Source of the DNA: Duganella dendranthematis
GTDB taxonomy: Bacteria; Pseudomonadota; Gammaproteobacteria; Burkholderiales; Burkholderiaceae_D
Length of the DNA stretch: 64,000 nucleotides
Assembly (NCBI RefSeq): GCF_012849375.1
Contig: NZ_CP051684.1
Span: forward strand, 1,302,001-1,366,000
Direction: 5' to 3'
Shown in pieces: positions 45,863-54,278 of this stretch. The position numbers and the translations under genes are program-made. The notes beneath the pieces are model-generated. The model was not told where the DNA came from. It searched no databases and saw nothing but the letters and a program-made list of their open reading frames with translations. Each line of letters opens with the position of its first letter. Position 1 is the stretch's first letter.

Positions 45863-47881
45863 ATGACCTCCAGCCCCGCCAATCCTCACGCTCCGCGCCG
45901 TCGCCCGTATTCCAGCACCTCGCTGCGCTGGCTGCTGCCGATCGTGCTGGTGTTGTTTTTCCTGGCAATCCTGATCTGGCTGCCCTGGCAGGCGCGCCAG
46001 ATGGAGAGCAACGAGCGCCAGGAACAGCTGATCGCCGATACGCTGTGGGTCGAACAGACCATCCGCTTCCAGATGGCGCGCGACGAGGAAAGCCTGCGCA
46101 CGCTGGGGATCGAGATCGCCGCCGGTCGCCTGTCGCCGAAAGAACTGCACGAGCGCATGGCGCGCCTGCTGCAGAACGGCCATGAACTGCTGCGCGTGGT
46201 CTGGCTGACGCCGGACGGCCGGCCCGGCGGCAGCAGCGACCCGCTGGCCGTGCCGATCGAACTGACGGCGGCGTCGCGCGCCACGGCCGAGATCACGCGC
46301 AAGACCCGGCGCCCGATGTACACCCAGCCGGAGATGCAGGCGCACAACCCGTCGGCAGCGCCGTCGGCGGTGCTGATGGACTACCACGTGCCGCTGTTCC
46401 ACGGCGACACCTATCTGGGCGACCTGGTGGCCACCTACCAGACCGCCGCGCTGCTGGACGAGATGGTGCCGTGGTGGTTCGCGCAGGACAACCAGGTCAC
46501 GCTGGTGGACCGCGACGACAAGGTGCTGGCGCGGCGCGCGGCGGCCGGGCCGGGTCACGGCGTCTACACCCACAAGCGCGCGCTGGATTTGCCCGGCGCC
46601 TCGGTCACGCTGGTGACCGACAGCGTCAAGAGCGAACCGCAGCTGCTGCCCAACCTGCTGGTCGGCTCGGTGATCGTGCTCTCGCTTGGCCTGTTATGGA
46701 GCCTGCTGGCCTTGTGGGGCCACATCTCGAAAAGGCTGGCGGCGGAAGGCGCGCTGCGCCAGCAGATGTCGTTCCGCACCGCGATGGAAAATTCGCTGGT
46801 GACCGGCCTGCGCGCGCGCGACCTGGAAGGCCGCATCACGTATGTCAATCCGGCCTTCTGCCAGATCGTCGGCTATCCCGCCGAGGAAATCGTCGGCAAG
46901 CTGCCGCCGATGCCCTACTGGGCCGAAGAAGCCATGTCCGAGTACCAGGCGCGCTTTGCCTCGGTCCTCGCAGGTAAAGTGACGCCGCAATTCGAGACCT
47001 TCTTCCAGCGTCCCAACGGCGAGCGGGTGCCGGTGCTGGTGTTCGAGGCGCCGCTGGTGGACAACAACGGCAAGCAGACCGGCTGGATGGGCTCCATCCT
47101 CGACATCTCCGACCGCAAGCGCATCGAAGAGGTCAACCGACAGCAGCAGGAAAAACTGCAATCGTCGGCGCGCCTGGCCACCATGGGCGAAATCGCCTCG
47201 ATGCTGGCGCATGAACTGAACCAGCCGCTGGCCGCCATCTCCAGCTACACCACCGGCGCGCTGAATGTGCTGGATCGTGACGCGCCGGTCGACCGCGCCA
47301 TCCTCAAGCCGGCGCTGGAACAGGCCAGCGCGCAGGCGCAGCGGGCCGGCCAGATCATCCGCAGCGTGCACGAATTCGTCAAGAAGCGCGAACCGCTGCG
47401 CCAGGCATTGGCCATCCCGTCGCTGCTGGACGGCATCCGCGCGCTGATCGAGCTACAAGCGCGCCAGAGCTACGTCACCTTCCGCACCGAGATTCCGCCC
47501 GACCTGCCGCCGGTGCGCGCCGACCGCGTGATGATCGAACAGGTGCTGCTCAACCTGACCCGCAACGGCATCGAAGCCATGCAGCACATCCCGCCGCAGC
47601 GCCGCATCCTCAACGTGGTGGCGGCCTATGACGCCGAGACGGACAAAGTCAGTGTCGCCGTCATCGACCAGGGCCACGGCATCCCGGAAGACGTGGCGGC
47701 GCGGCTGTTCTCGCCGTTCTTCTCGACCAAGGCCGAAGGCATGGGTATGGGCCTCAACATCTGCCGGACTGCGATAGAATTCCACGGTGGAGCCCTGACC
47801 TTCCACGCCAACCCGCAAGGCGGGACCATATTTACGTTCGTGCTGCCGGCTGCGCCGGTCGCCACGACACAGGAGACATAA
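45863..47881 (+). CDS. dctS: DctB-like PAS sensor histidine kinase
   Basis: 672 residues: N-terminal membrane helix (22-42), a periplasmic sensor (about 45-255), a second helix (268-290), a PAS domain (300-425), a HisKA-type dimerisation domain with the phospho-His in MLAHELNQPLAAI (about 450), and an HATPase with LLNLTRNGIEAM, DQGHGIP and GMGMGLNICRTAIEFHGG. This is the DctS class (DctB-like sensor plus PAS) expected to sense dicarboxylates and phosphorylate the next gene product. Divergent from the TRAP operon. Confidence 0.92.
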   Translation: MTSSPANPHAPRRRPYSSTSLRWLLPIVLVLFFLAILIWLPWQARQMESNERQEQLIADTLWVEQTIRFQMARDEESLRTLGIEIAAGRLSPKELHERMARLLQNGHELLRVVWLTPDGRPGGSSDPLAVPIELTAASRATAEITRKTRRPMYTQPEMQAHNPSAAPSAVLMDYHVPLFHGDTYLGDLVATYQTAALLDEMVPWWFAQDNQVTLVDRDDKVLARRAAAGPGHGVYTHKRALDLPGASVTLVTDSVKSEPQLLPNLLVGSVIVLSLGLLWSLLALWGHISKRLAAEGALRQQMSFRTAMENSLVTGLRARDLEGRITYVNPAFCQIVGYPAEEIVGKLPPMPYWAEEAMSEYQARFASVLAGKVTPQFETFFQRPNGERVPVLVFEAPLVDNNGKQTGWMGSILDISDRKRIEEVNRQQQEKLQSSARLATMGEIASMLAHELNQPLAAISSYTTGALNVLDRDAPVDRAILKPALEQASAQAQRAGQIIRSVHEFVKKREPLRQALAIPSLLDGIRALIELQARQSYVTFRTEIPPDLPPVRADRVMIEQVLLNLTRNGIEAMQHIPPQRRILNVVAAYDAETDKVSVAVIDQGHGIPEDVAARLFSPFFSTKAEGMGMGLNICRTAIEFHGGALTFHANPQGGTIFTFVLPAAPVATTQET

Positions 47882-47886
47882 GAAAA

Positions 47887-48468
47887 ATGCTGCATATCGT
47901 CGACGATGAAGCGGTAGTGCGCGACGCACTGAGCTGGCTGGCCACATCCCGGGCGATAGCCGCGCGCGCCTACGAATCGGGGGCGCAGTTCCTGCAGCAG
48001 ATTGGTGATTTTGACGCGGCCGGCGACTGCGTGCTGCTCGACGTGCGCATGCCGGACATGAACGGCGTGGCGGTGTTCGACCAGCTGCTGACGCGCGGCC
48101 TGGCGCAGCGCATGCCGGTGATTTTCCTGACCGGCCACGGCGACGTGCCGATGGCGGTCGACACGCTGAAACGCGGCGCCTTCGACTTCTTCGAGAAACC
48201 CTTCAACGACAACCAGTTGATGGACCGCGTGCAGGAAGCGCTGACCAACTCGCGACGCGCCAGCGACACCGCCGCGGTCCACGCCCGCCTGGCCACGCTG
48301 TCGACGCGCGAGCGCGAAGTGCTGGACCTGATCCTGGCCGGCAAAATGAACAAGGTGGTGGCCGACCAGTTGGGCATCAGCATGCGCACGGTGGAAGTCC
48401 ACCGCGCACACATCTTCGACAAGATGCAGGTCAAAACCGCCGTTGAACTGGCGGGCCTGCTCAAATAA
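47887..48468 (+). CDS. dctR: FixJ/DctR-type response regulator
   Basis: 193 residues: a receiver domain (1-115) with acidic pair DDE (6-8), phospho-Asp in CVLLDVRMPDMNG and Lys in FFEKPF; then a LuxR/GerE helix-turn-helix (130-193; LSTREREVLDLILAGKMNKV, LGISMRTVEVHRAHIFDKM). An aggaga site precedes the ATG. It is the partner of the adjacent kinase and the probable activator of dctPQM. Confidence 0.93.
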   Translation: MLHIVDDEAVVRDALSWLATSRAIAARAYESGAQFLQQIGDFDAAGDCVLLDVRMPDMNGVAVFDQLLTRGLAQRMPVIFLTGHGDVPMAVDTLKRGAFDFFEKPFNDNQLMDRVQEALTNSRRASDTAAVHARLATLSTREREVLDLILAGKMNKVVADQLGISMRTVEVHRAHIFDKMQVKTAVELAGLLK

Positions 48469-48523
48469 TCCCAGACGTGAGTCGTTGTTCGGCTAACTTG
48501 TGAACACACCCCAGGCTAAATTA

Positions 48524-48545
48524 AATACATAAGCACTTATGTATT
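48524..48545. promoter_or_regulatory. MarR operator, perfect 10-base-arm palindrome
   Basis: AATACATAAG (48524-48533), CA, CTTATGTATT (48536-48545), 16 bases before the MarR start. AT-rich in a GC-rich setting and suited to overlap the promoter, so autorepression of marR and the coupled CPBP gene is likely. Confidence 0.75.
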
Positions 48546-48561
48546 ATGTTAAAGTTCCAAC

Positions 48562-49038
48562 ATGAGACAAGGACTTGGAACCCAGTTGCGCCATTTGATC
48601 GACTTGCTGGACGGCGCCGTCAGCGCCGCCTACGACGAGGCGGGCATCGACTATCGGCCGCGCTATACACCGGTGATGCGGGCGCTGGAAGGCGGCCAAC
48701 CGCACACCGTCAGCCAGATCGCCGAAGCGGCCGGCATCACCCAGCCGGCGGCCACCCAGACGGTCGCGCTAATGATCAAGGAAGGACTGCTGGAATCGTC
48801 GCCCGGCGTGCGTGACGCGCGCCAGAAAGTGGTGCGCCTCAGCGCCCGTGGCCGAGACCTGCTGCCGCAACTGCACCTGTGCTGGCAAGCCACCCGCGCC
48901 GCCGCCGACAGCCTGGATGGCGACCTGCCCTACCCTTTGTCCGAAGCCCTGGCGGCCGCCATCGCCGCCTTGCAGCATCAGCCATTCGGCGCCCGCATCC
49001 GCAAAGCGCGCGCCGCCATCACCAAGGAGACATCATGA
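48562..49038 (+). CDS. MarR-family transcriptional regulator
   Basis: 158 residues with a winged helix-turn-helix (about 50-105; HTVSQIAEAAGITQPAATQT and the wing SPGVRDARQKVVRLS). MarR dimers usually repress their own operon and are released by a ligand. The stop overlaps the next ATG by ATGA, so regulator and CPBP protease are translationally coupled. Inducer unknown. Confidence 0.88.
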   Translation: MRQGLGTQLRHLIDLLDGAVSAAYDEAGIDYRPRYTPVMRALEGGQPHTVSQIAEAAGITQPAATQTVALMIKEGLLESSPGVRDARQKVVRLSARGRDLLPQLHLCWQATRAAADSLDGDLPYPLSEALAAAIAALQHQPFGARIRKARAAITKETS

Positions 49039-49883
49039 GCATCGCCCAACCCGCAGGTACGCCCATCCCTTCTTTCCGCGCGCGCGTGTTGACGCATCCG
49101 CTGCTGCGCATCGTGCTCGGCGTGGTCGCCGTCATGCTGCCGATTTCGCTAACGCTGGCGCTGATCCATGCCCTGGTGCCGCAGCCGCTGCGCATGGTGT
49201 GGCCGATGCCGCTGGCCGCCGTGCTCAGCTTCCTGAGCTACCGCCTGTTCGTCATCCGCATCGAGAAACGCCAGCCGGCCGAACTGGCGGCGCCGCACGC
49301 CGCACGCGACCTTGGCGCCGGCGTGGTGGCCGGTGCGGCGCTGGGGCTGAAGGTGGCCGTCATCCTGGCGGTGATGGGCGCGTTTGTGGTCACCGGCACC
49401 AGCACCGGCTGGGACTTCCTGCTCAAGTGCCTGCCGGAGCAGATCATGGTGGCGACGTTTGAGGAGCTGATCTTCCGCGCCGTGCTGTTCCGCATTGTCG
49501 ACCAGCGCTGGGGCACGCGCACCGCGCTGGCGGTATCGTTCGTGCTGTTCTCCCTCGCCCATCTGCCCAACGACAACATCAGCGCGCTGGCAGTGCTCAA
49601 CACCGCCGTGGTATCGCTGACGCTGTGCGCCGCGTATATGCTGACCGGCCGCGTGTGGCTGCCGATCGGCATTCACTTCGGCTGGAACTTCCTGTTTGAC
49701 GGCGTGTTTGCAGTGCCGCTGTCCGGCCACGCAGCGCGCGGCTGGCTGCAAGTCTCGCTGCCCGGCCCCGAATGGCTGACCGGCGGCGCCTACGGCGTCG
49801 AAGCCTCGGTGCTAACGCTACTGGTGTGGGGCATCGCCACGGTGCTGGTGCTTAAACGCGCTCAACCGCATCACCTCGCTTGA
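49035..49883 (+). CDS. CPBP-family intramembrane metalloprotease
   Basis: 282 residues with about eight membrane helices. The three CPBP (Abi, Rce1-like) motifs are intact: EELIFR (EExxxR), FSLAHLP (FxxxH) and HFGWNFLFD (HxxxN). An intramembrane glutamic-acid protease is expected; bacterial members act in bacteriocin self-immunity or membrane-protein processing. No bacteriocin genes are nearby. Co-expressed with the MarR regulator. Confidence 0.88.
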   Translation: MSIAQPAGTPIPSFRARVLTHPLLRIVLGVVAVMLPISLTLALIHALVPQPLRMVWPMPLAAVLSFLSYRLFVIRIEKRQPAELAAPHAARDLGAGVVAGAALGLKVAVILAVMGAFVVTGTSTGWDFLLKCLPEQIMVATFEELIFRAVLFRIVDQRWGTRTALAVSFVLFSLAHLPNDNISALAVLNTAVVSLTLCAAYMLTGRVWLPIGIHFGWNFLFDGVFAVPLSGHAARGWLQVSLPGPEWLTGGAYGVEASVLTLLVWGIATVLVLKRAQPHHLA

Positions 49884-49927
49884 TAGCGCTCAAATGACGG
49901 TCTATCATCAAATGACAAGATCGTCCC

Positions 49928-50200
49928 ATGATTACCTGGGACGAAAAAAAACGCAAACGTAATATCTTGGCGCATGGGATTGATCTTGCCGATCTGGAAG
50001 TTGTCTTCGATTTCCCGATGCAAACAACTGAAGATCGGACGACCGACCACACCGAAAGACGGCACCGCAGTCTTTGTCTGTTTCAGGGCAGAGTTGTGGT
50101 GCTGATTTGGACGGAGCGAAACAACACTGCCAGACTCATCTCTTGCCGAAACGGTGATAAACGTGAGCACGAAACCTACTTTCAAAACGCCTTCCTTTAG
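49928..50200 (+). CDS. brnT: BrnT-family toxin
   Basis: 90 residues matching the BrnT RNase toxin family (ITWDEKKRKRNILAHGIDLAD, EVVFDFP, RVVVLIWTERNNTARLISCR and NGDKREHETYF). BrnT has a RelE-like fold and cleaves RNA. It overlaps the next small gene by 47 bases. It has lower GC than flanking genes, fitting an acquired module. Confidence 0.88.
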   Translation: MITWDEKKRKRNILAHGIDLADLEVVFDFPMQTTEDRTTDHTERRHRSLCLFQGRVVVLIWTERNNTARLISCRNGDKREHETYFQNAFL

Positions 50201-50384
50201 CCCGCAAGAAATCAAGGCAATGATCGCGGCCGCCCCTGATCGTGTCGATGATCCTGATTGCCCATACGATACGAATGATCCAGAGGCTTTCAATGCATAC
50301 TGGGCGGACGCGAAAACGATTCCCCCTGGCCAGCACGCTTTCCAAAAAGTCGAGCGTTTAACGCTCAAGAAGGCTAAACGCTAG
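50154..50384 (+). CDS. Short BrnA-like partner of BrnT (probable antitoxin)
   Basis: 76 residues, or 73 from a GTG at 50163. The first half (FKTPSFSPQEIKAMIAAAPD, then DDPDCPYDTNDPEAFNAYWA) is acidic like the toxin-wrapping part of BrnA, but the C-terminal ribbon-helix-helix DNA-binding domain of standard BrnA is missing; it ends in a basic KKAKR. It overlaps brnT, so antitoxin function is inferred from context. Autorepression by this protein alone is doubtful. Confidence 0.6.
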   Translation: MINVSTKPTFKTPSFSPQEIKAMIAAAPDRVDDPDCPYDTNDPEAFNAYWADAKTIPPGQHAFQKVERLTLKKAKR

Positions 50385-50394
50385 TGCTGTCATT

Positions 50395-51495
50395 TCAGGC
50401 GTGGCAAGCCAGCGCCCACGCCACGTGCTCGCGTACTAGTTCGGACGGATCGTCGCGGCGCGCTTCCAACGCGGCGACGATGGCGGCGTCGCCGCGTGCC
50501 CCGGCGGCTGCCGCATTGCCCAGGCCCACGGCGATATTGCGCAGCCATCGTTCATGGCCGATGCGGCGTATCGGGCTGCCTTCCATCTTGCGGTTGAAGT
50601 CTTCTTCGTTCCACGCAAACAGTTCGATCATCGACGCGCTGCCCAGGCCATGGCGCTCATCGAAGTCCGGCAGCACCGCGCGCTGCGCGAACTTGTTCCA
50701 TGGGCAGGCGGTCTGGCAGTCGTCGCAGCCGTAGATGCGGTTGCCGATTAGCGGCCGCATCTCCAGCGGGATCGCATTCTTCAATTCGATGGTCAGGTAA
50801 GAGATGCAACGACGCGCATCCAGCTTGCCCGGTCCGAGAATGGCCTGGGTCGGACAGGCGGTGATGCACGCCGAGCACTGGCCGCAATGCGCGCCGGTCG
50901 GCTCGTCGATCGGCAGCGGCAGGTCGACCAGGAACTCGCCCATGAAGAACATCGAGCCGGCAGTGCGCGACAGCAGCAAGGTGTGCTTGCCACGCCAGCC
51001 CAGCCCCGCCTTCTCGGCCAGCGGCAACTCCATCACCGGCGCCGAGTCGGTAAACACGCGATAACCAAAATCGCCGATTTCCGCCTTCACCTTGTCGGCC
51101 AGCTGTTGCAGCCGCGCGCGCAGCACCTTGTGGTAGTCGCGACCGCGCGCATACACCGAGATCACCGCCGCGCCGGGATCAGCCAGCCGCGTCGCCTCGC
51201 GCTCGCGCCAGTCATGTTCGCCCCCGGTTTCCGTGTCCCTCGGCAGATAGTTCATGCGGGCGCTGACCACGCGGATGGTGCCCGGCACCAGCTCGGCGGG
51301 ACGCGCGCGCTTCATGCCATGCGCCGCCATGTAGTCCATTTCGCCGTGCATGCCCGCGTCCAGCCAGGCCTGCAGGCCGGCTTCGGCGTGGCTCAGGTCC
51401 ACATCGGTGATGCGGATTTCGGCGAAGCCCAGCTCCACACCCCAACGCTTGATGCTGAGGGCGAGTTCGGCTAAATTGGATTCAGGCAGGGACAT
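50395..51495 (-). CDS. queG: Epoxyqueuosine reductase QueG
   Basis: 366 residues: a cobalamin-binding reductase core followed by a ferredoxin-type 2x[4Fe-4S] region (CGQCSACITACPTQAI and GCDDCQTACPWNKFA), then HEAT-like repeats at the C-terminus. It converts epoxyqueuosine to queuosine at tRNA position 34. Start MSLPESNLAELA is chosen by family length; the frame extends upstream across tsaE and is rejected there. Divergent from tsaE. Confidence 0.95.
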   Translation of the reverse strand: MSLPESNLAELALSIKRWGVELGFAEIRITDVDLSHAEAGLQAWLDAGMHGEMDYMAAHGMKRARPAELVPGTIRVVSARMNYLPRDTETGGEHDWREREATRLADPGAAVISVYARGRDYHKVLRARLQQLADKVKAEIGDFGYRVFTDSAPVMELPLAEKAGLGWRGKHTLLLSRTAGSMFFMGEFLVDLPLPIDEPTGAHCGQCSACITACPTQAILGPGKLDARRCISYLTIELKNAIPLEMRPLIGNRIYGCDDCQTACPWNKFAQRAVLPDFDERHGLGSASMIELFAWNEEDFNRKMEGSPIRRIGHERWLRNIAVGLGNAAAAGARGDAAIVAALEARRDDPSELVREHVAWALACHA

Positions 51496-51558
51496 CTTGG
51501 CATTCGAGGCGGCGTAGGCGGTTACAATGGCGGTCAAACCAACATGACATTTTAATTG

Positions 51559-52044
51559 ATGCAGCACTTCACAGCCCATCTCCACGACGAAGAAGGCACC
51601 GCAGCACTCGGCGCGGCGTTGTCGCGGGCGCTCGTACCGGGCCTGGCGATCCACCTGCACGGCGACCTTGGCGCCGGCAAAACCGCCCTCACCCGCGCGC
51701 TGCTGCACGCCGCCGGCCATGTCGGCACCGTCAAAAGCCCGACTTACACCTTGTCTGAACCATACACCATCCAGCTCGATGGCCGCGCCGTCAGCGTGAT
51801 CCACTTTGACCTGTACCGCATGGGCAGTCCGGAAGAATTCCTCGACGCCGGCTTCCGCGAAGACTTCAACGGCGATAACATCTGCATCGTCGAATGGCCG
51901 GAAAAAGCCGACGGCGTGCTGCCGCCGCCCGATCTGAACGTATTTTTGACTGTGGCCGGCCATGGCCGTGATGTAGAATTGCAGGCGTCTACCGCCTTGG
52001 GTAACTCATGCCTTCAACGCCTCAAATTCGCTCCCAACATGTGA
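51559..52044 (+). CDS. tsaE: tRNA threonylcarbamoyladenosine biosynthesis ATPase TsaE
   Basis: 161 residues with the P-loop HGDLGAGKTALTR and the family motifs SPTYTLSEPY, HFDLYRMGSPEEF and IVEWPEKADGVLP. It is the ATPase that resets the TsaBD complex making t6A37. ATG at 51559 is preferred to the adjacent TTG. It overlaps amiC by 37 bases, the usual tsaE-amiC pairing. Confidence 0.94.
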   Translation: MQHFTAHLHDEEGTAALGAALSRALVPGLAIHLHGDLGAGKTALTRALLHAAGHVGTVKSPTYTLSEPYTIQLDGRAVSVIHFDLYRMGSPEEFLDAGFREDFNGDNICIVEWPEKADGVLPPPDLNVFLTVAGHGRDVELQASTALGNSCLQRLKFAPNM

Positions 52045-53372
52045 GCCGCCGCACCGTCCTGAAGGCCGGCGCCACCCTGCTGCTGTCCGTGACGGCGCCG
52101 CTACGCGCCAGCGCCGCGCAAATTCTCGCGGTGCGCGTCTGGCCAGCCGACGACTATACCCGCGTCACGCTGGAAAACGACAGCGAGCTCAAAGCCACCC
52201 ACTTCATCGTCAAAGACCCGGAGCGGATGGTGGTCGACATCGAAGGCCTGGAGCTCAATCCCACGCTGAAAAGCCTGGTGGCCAAGATCCAGTCCAACGA
52301 CCCGTACATCAAGCAGGTGCGCGTGGGCCAGAACCGGCCCAACGTGGTGCGGCTGGTGTTCGACCTGAAAGAAGAAGTCAAGCCGCAGGTGTTCACGCTG
52401 CCGCCGGCCGGCAACTACAAGCACCGCTTGATCTTCGACCTGTATCCGGTCAAGGCGGCCGACCCGATCGCCGCCATGATCGAAAAAGGCGACTGGACCG
52501 CCGATCAGAAAGTGGCCGCCGCGCCGCCGTCATCGCCGAAAGAGCAGCTGGAACAGCTCAAGCCCGACCTGAAAGCAGAACCGCGCGAGGAACTCAAGGC
52601 CGACCTCAAAACCGCCGAGACCCAGACCAAGGCCGATAAATTCGACAAGAACGGCAAGATGGTGCGCATGATTACCATCGCGCTCGATCCCGGCCATGGT
52701 GGCGAAGACCCCGGCGCCTCCGGCAAGAACGGCAGCCGCGAGAAGGACATCGTGCTGGCCATCGCCAAGCGCCTCAAGGCCAAGCTGGAAGAACAGTCGA
52801 ACGTGCGCGTGATGCTGACCCGCGACGGCGACTACTTCGTGCCGCTCGGCACCCGCGTCGACAAGGCGCGCAAGGTGCAGGCCGACCTGTTCGTGTCGAT
52901 CCACGCCGACGCCTTCGTGCAGCCGACCGCGCGCGGCTCCTCGGTGTTCGTGCTGTCGGAAAAAGGCGCCACCTCGTCGGCCGCGCGCTGGCTGGCGGAC
53001 AAGGAAAATTCGGCCGACAACATCGGCGGCGTCAACGTCAAGAACCACGACCGCCAGCTGGCCAGCGTGTTGCTCGACCTGTCCACCACCGCGCAGATCA
53101 ACGACAGCATGAAGCTGGGCCGCTCGGTGCTGGGCGAAATCGGCGGCATCAACCGCCTGCACAAAGGTTCGGTCGAACAGGCCGGCTTTGCGGTGCTGAA
53201 GGCGCCGGACATTCCGTCGATCCTGATCGAAACCGCCTTCATCTCCAATCCGGAAGAAGAAGCCAAGCTGCTTGACGAGGCTTACCAGAATAAGCTGGCG
53301 GACGCCATTGTCACCGGCATCCGCCGCTATTTTTCGAAGAATCCACCGCTGGCGAAGAACCGCCTGACTTAA
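52008..53372 (+). CDS. amiC: N-acetylmuramoyl-L-alanine amidase AmiC, Tat-exported
   Basis: 454 residues: a twin-arginine leader (SRRTVLKAG, 13-21, then a hydrophobic core), an AMIN septum-targeting domain (about 40-145), an Ala/Lys/Glu-rich linker (155-215), and an amidase_3 zinc domain (222-445) with DPGHGGEDPGA, REKDIVLAIA, SIHADAF and the catalytic Glu in ILIETAFISN. It cleaves septal peptidoglycan during daughter-cell separation. Confidence 0.95.
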   Translation: MPSTPQIRSQHVSRRTVLKAGATLLLSVTAPLRASAAQILAVRVWPADDYTRVTLENDSELKATHFIVKDPERMVVDIEGLELNPTLKSLVAKIQSNDPYIKQVRVGQNRPNVVRLVFDLKEEVKPQVFTLPPAGNYKHRLIFDLYPVKAADPIAAMIEKGDWTADQKVAAAPPSSPKEQLEQLKPDLKAEPREELKADLKTAETQTKADKFDKNGKMVRMITIALDPGHGGEDPGASGKNGSREKDIVLAIAKRLKAKLEEQSNVRVMLTRDGDYFVPLGTRVDKARKVQADLFVSIHADAFVQPTARGSSVFVLSEKGATSSAARWLADKENSADNIGGVNVKNHDRQLASVLLDLSTTAQINDSMKLGRSVLGEIGGINRLHKGSVEQAGFAVLKAPDIPSILIETAFISNPEEEAKLLDEAYQNKLADAIVTGIRRYFSKNPPLAKNRLT

Positions 53373-53384
53373 AAAGAGAGACCC

Positions 53385-54212
53385 ATGGCTGTAGTTACGA
53401 TGACCACCTACGGCGATCTGCCGGCCGTCCACCTGACCGCAGCCGATGGCGCGCAAGCGACGGTGTCGCTATTCGGCGCGCACCTGCTGTCGTGGAAAAC
53501 CGCCGACGGCAAGGAACGCCTGTTCGTCAGTTCGCAAACGCCGCTCGACGGCAGCAAGGCGATCCGCGGCGGCGTGCCGGTCATCTTCCCGCAGTTTAAT
53601 GTGCGCGGCCCCGGCCTGCGTCACGGCTTTGCGCGCGTTAGCACCTGGCGCCTGACCGGACAGGGTGATTCGTTCCTGGAATTCGGCCTGGCGCCTTCCG
53701 ACCTGTCGGCAGAACATGCGCAAGCATGGCCGCACGACTTTACGCTGACGCTGCGCTTCACGCTGCGCGGCGATGCGCTAGACATCAGCTACAGCGCACA
53801 CAATCCGGGCCAGCAGGCTTACGATTTCGGCGTGGCGCTGCATACGTACTACGACGTCGGCCAGCTGGATGCGACCAGCATCAGCGGCCTGCAACACCAG
53901 CAGTTCCTCGATCACCACAATCAAACGCTGGTGCAGGATACGCCGGCGCTGCACTTCACCGAGAAGCACGACCGCATGTACCAGTCCACGCCGAGCGTGA
54001 CGCTGAACACGGCCGACGCCACGCTGCACCTGGCGCAGCAAGGCTTCGATCAGTGGGTAGTGTGGAATCCGGGCAAAGACGATGCCGCCGCGCTGACCGA
54101 TTTGGCTGACGACGAATACCTGCGCTTCGTCTGCATCGAACCGGCGCGCATCTATCAGCAACCGCTGGCCGCCGGCGCCACCTGGACCGGCAAGCACACC
54201 ATCAGTACCTGA
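53385..54212 (+). CDS. D-hexose-6-phosphate mutarotase (YeaD-like)
   Basis: 275 residues of the aldose-1-epimerase superfamily, YeaD branch: LFGAHLLSWKTADGKERLFV, IRGGVPVIFPQFN, LRHGFARVSTWRL and FVCIEPARI near the end. It equilibrates anomers of glucose-6-phosphate or similar. Twelve bases after amiC with its own aaaagagag ribosome site, probably in the same transcript. The REP-like element follows directly. Confidence 0.88.
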   Translation: MAVVTMTTYGDLPAVHLTAADGAQATVSLFGAHLLSWKTADGKERLFVSSQTPLDGSKAIRGGVPVIFPQFNVRGPGLRHGFARVSTWRLTGQGDSFLEFGLAPSDLSAEHAQAWPHDFTLTLRFTLRGDALDISYSAHNPGQQAYDFGVALHTYYDVGQLDATSISGLQHQQFLDHHNQTLVQDTPALHFTEKHDRMYQSTPSVTLNTADATLHLAQQGFDQWVVWNPGKDDAAALTDLADDEYLRFVCIEPARIYQQPLAAGATWTGKHTIST

Positions 54213-54214
54213 CG

Positions 54215-54278
54215 TGGGTTCCCGCGCAGGCGGGAACCCATAGTCAGCATAGATTCCCGCGTGCGCGGGAATGACGGC
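54215..54278. repeat. REP-like double hairpin
   Basis: Perfect stem-loops GGGTTCCCGC / GCGGGAACCC (54216-54239) and ATTCCCGCG / CGCGGGAAT (54253-54272) joined by a short linker. Related to the element at 24870-24949. It lies between two convergent genes and can also act as a bidirectional transcript-end structure. Confidence 0.75.
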
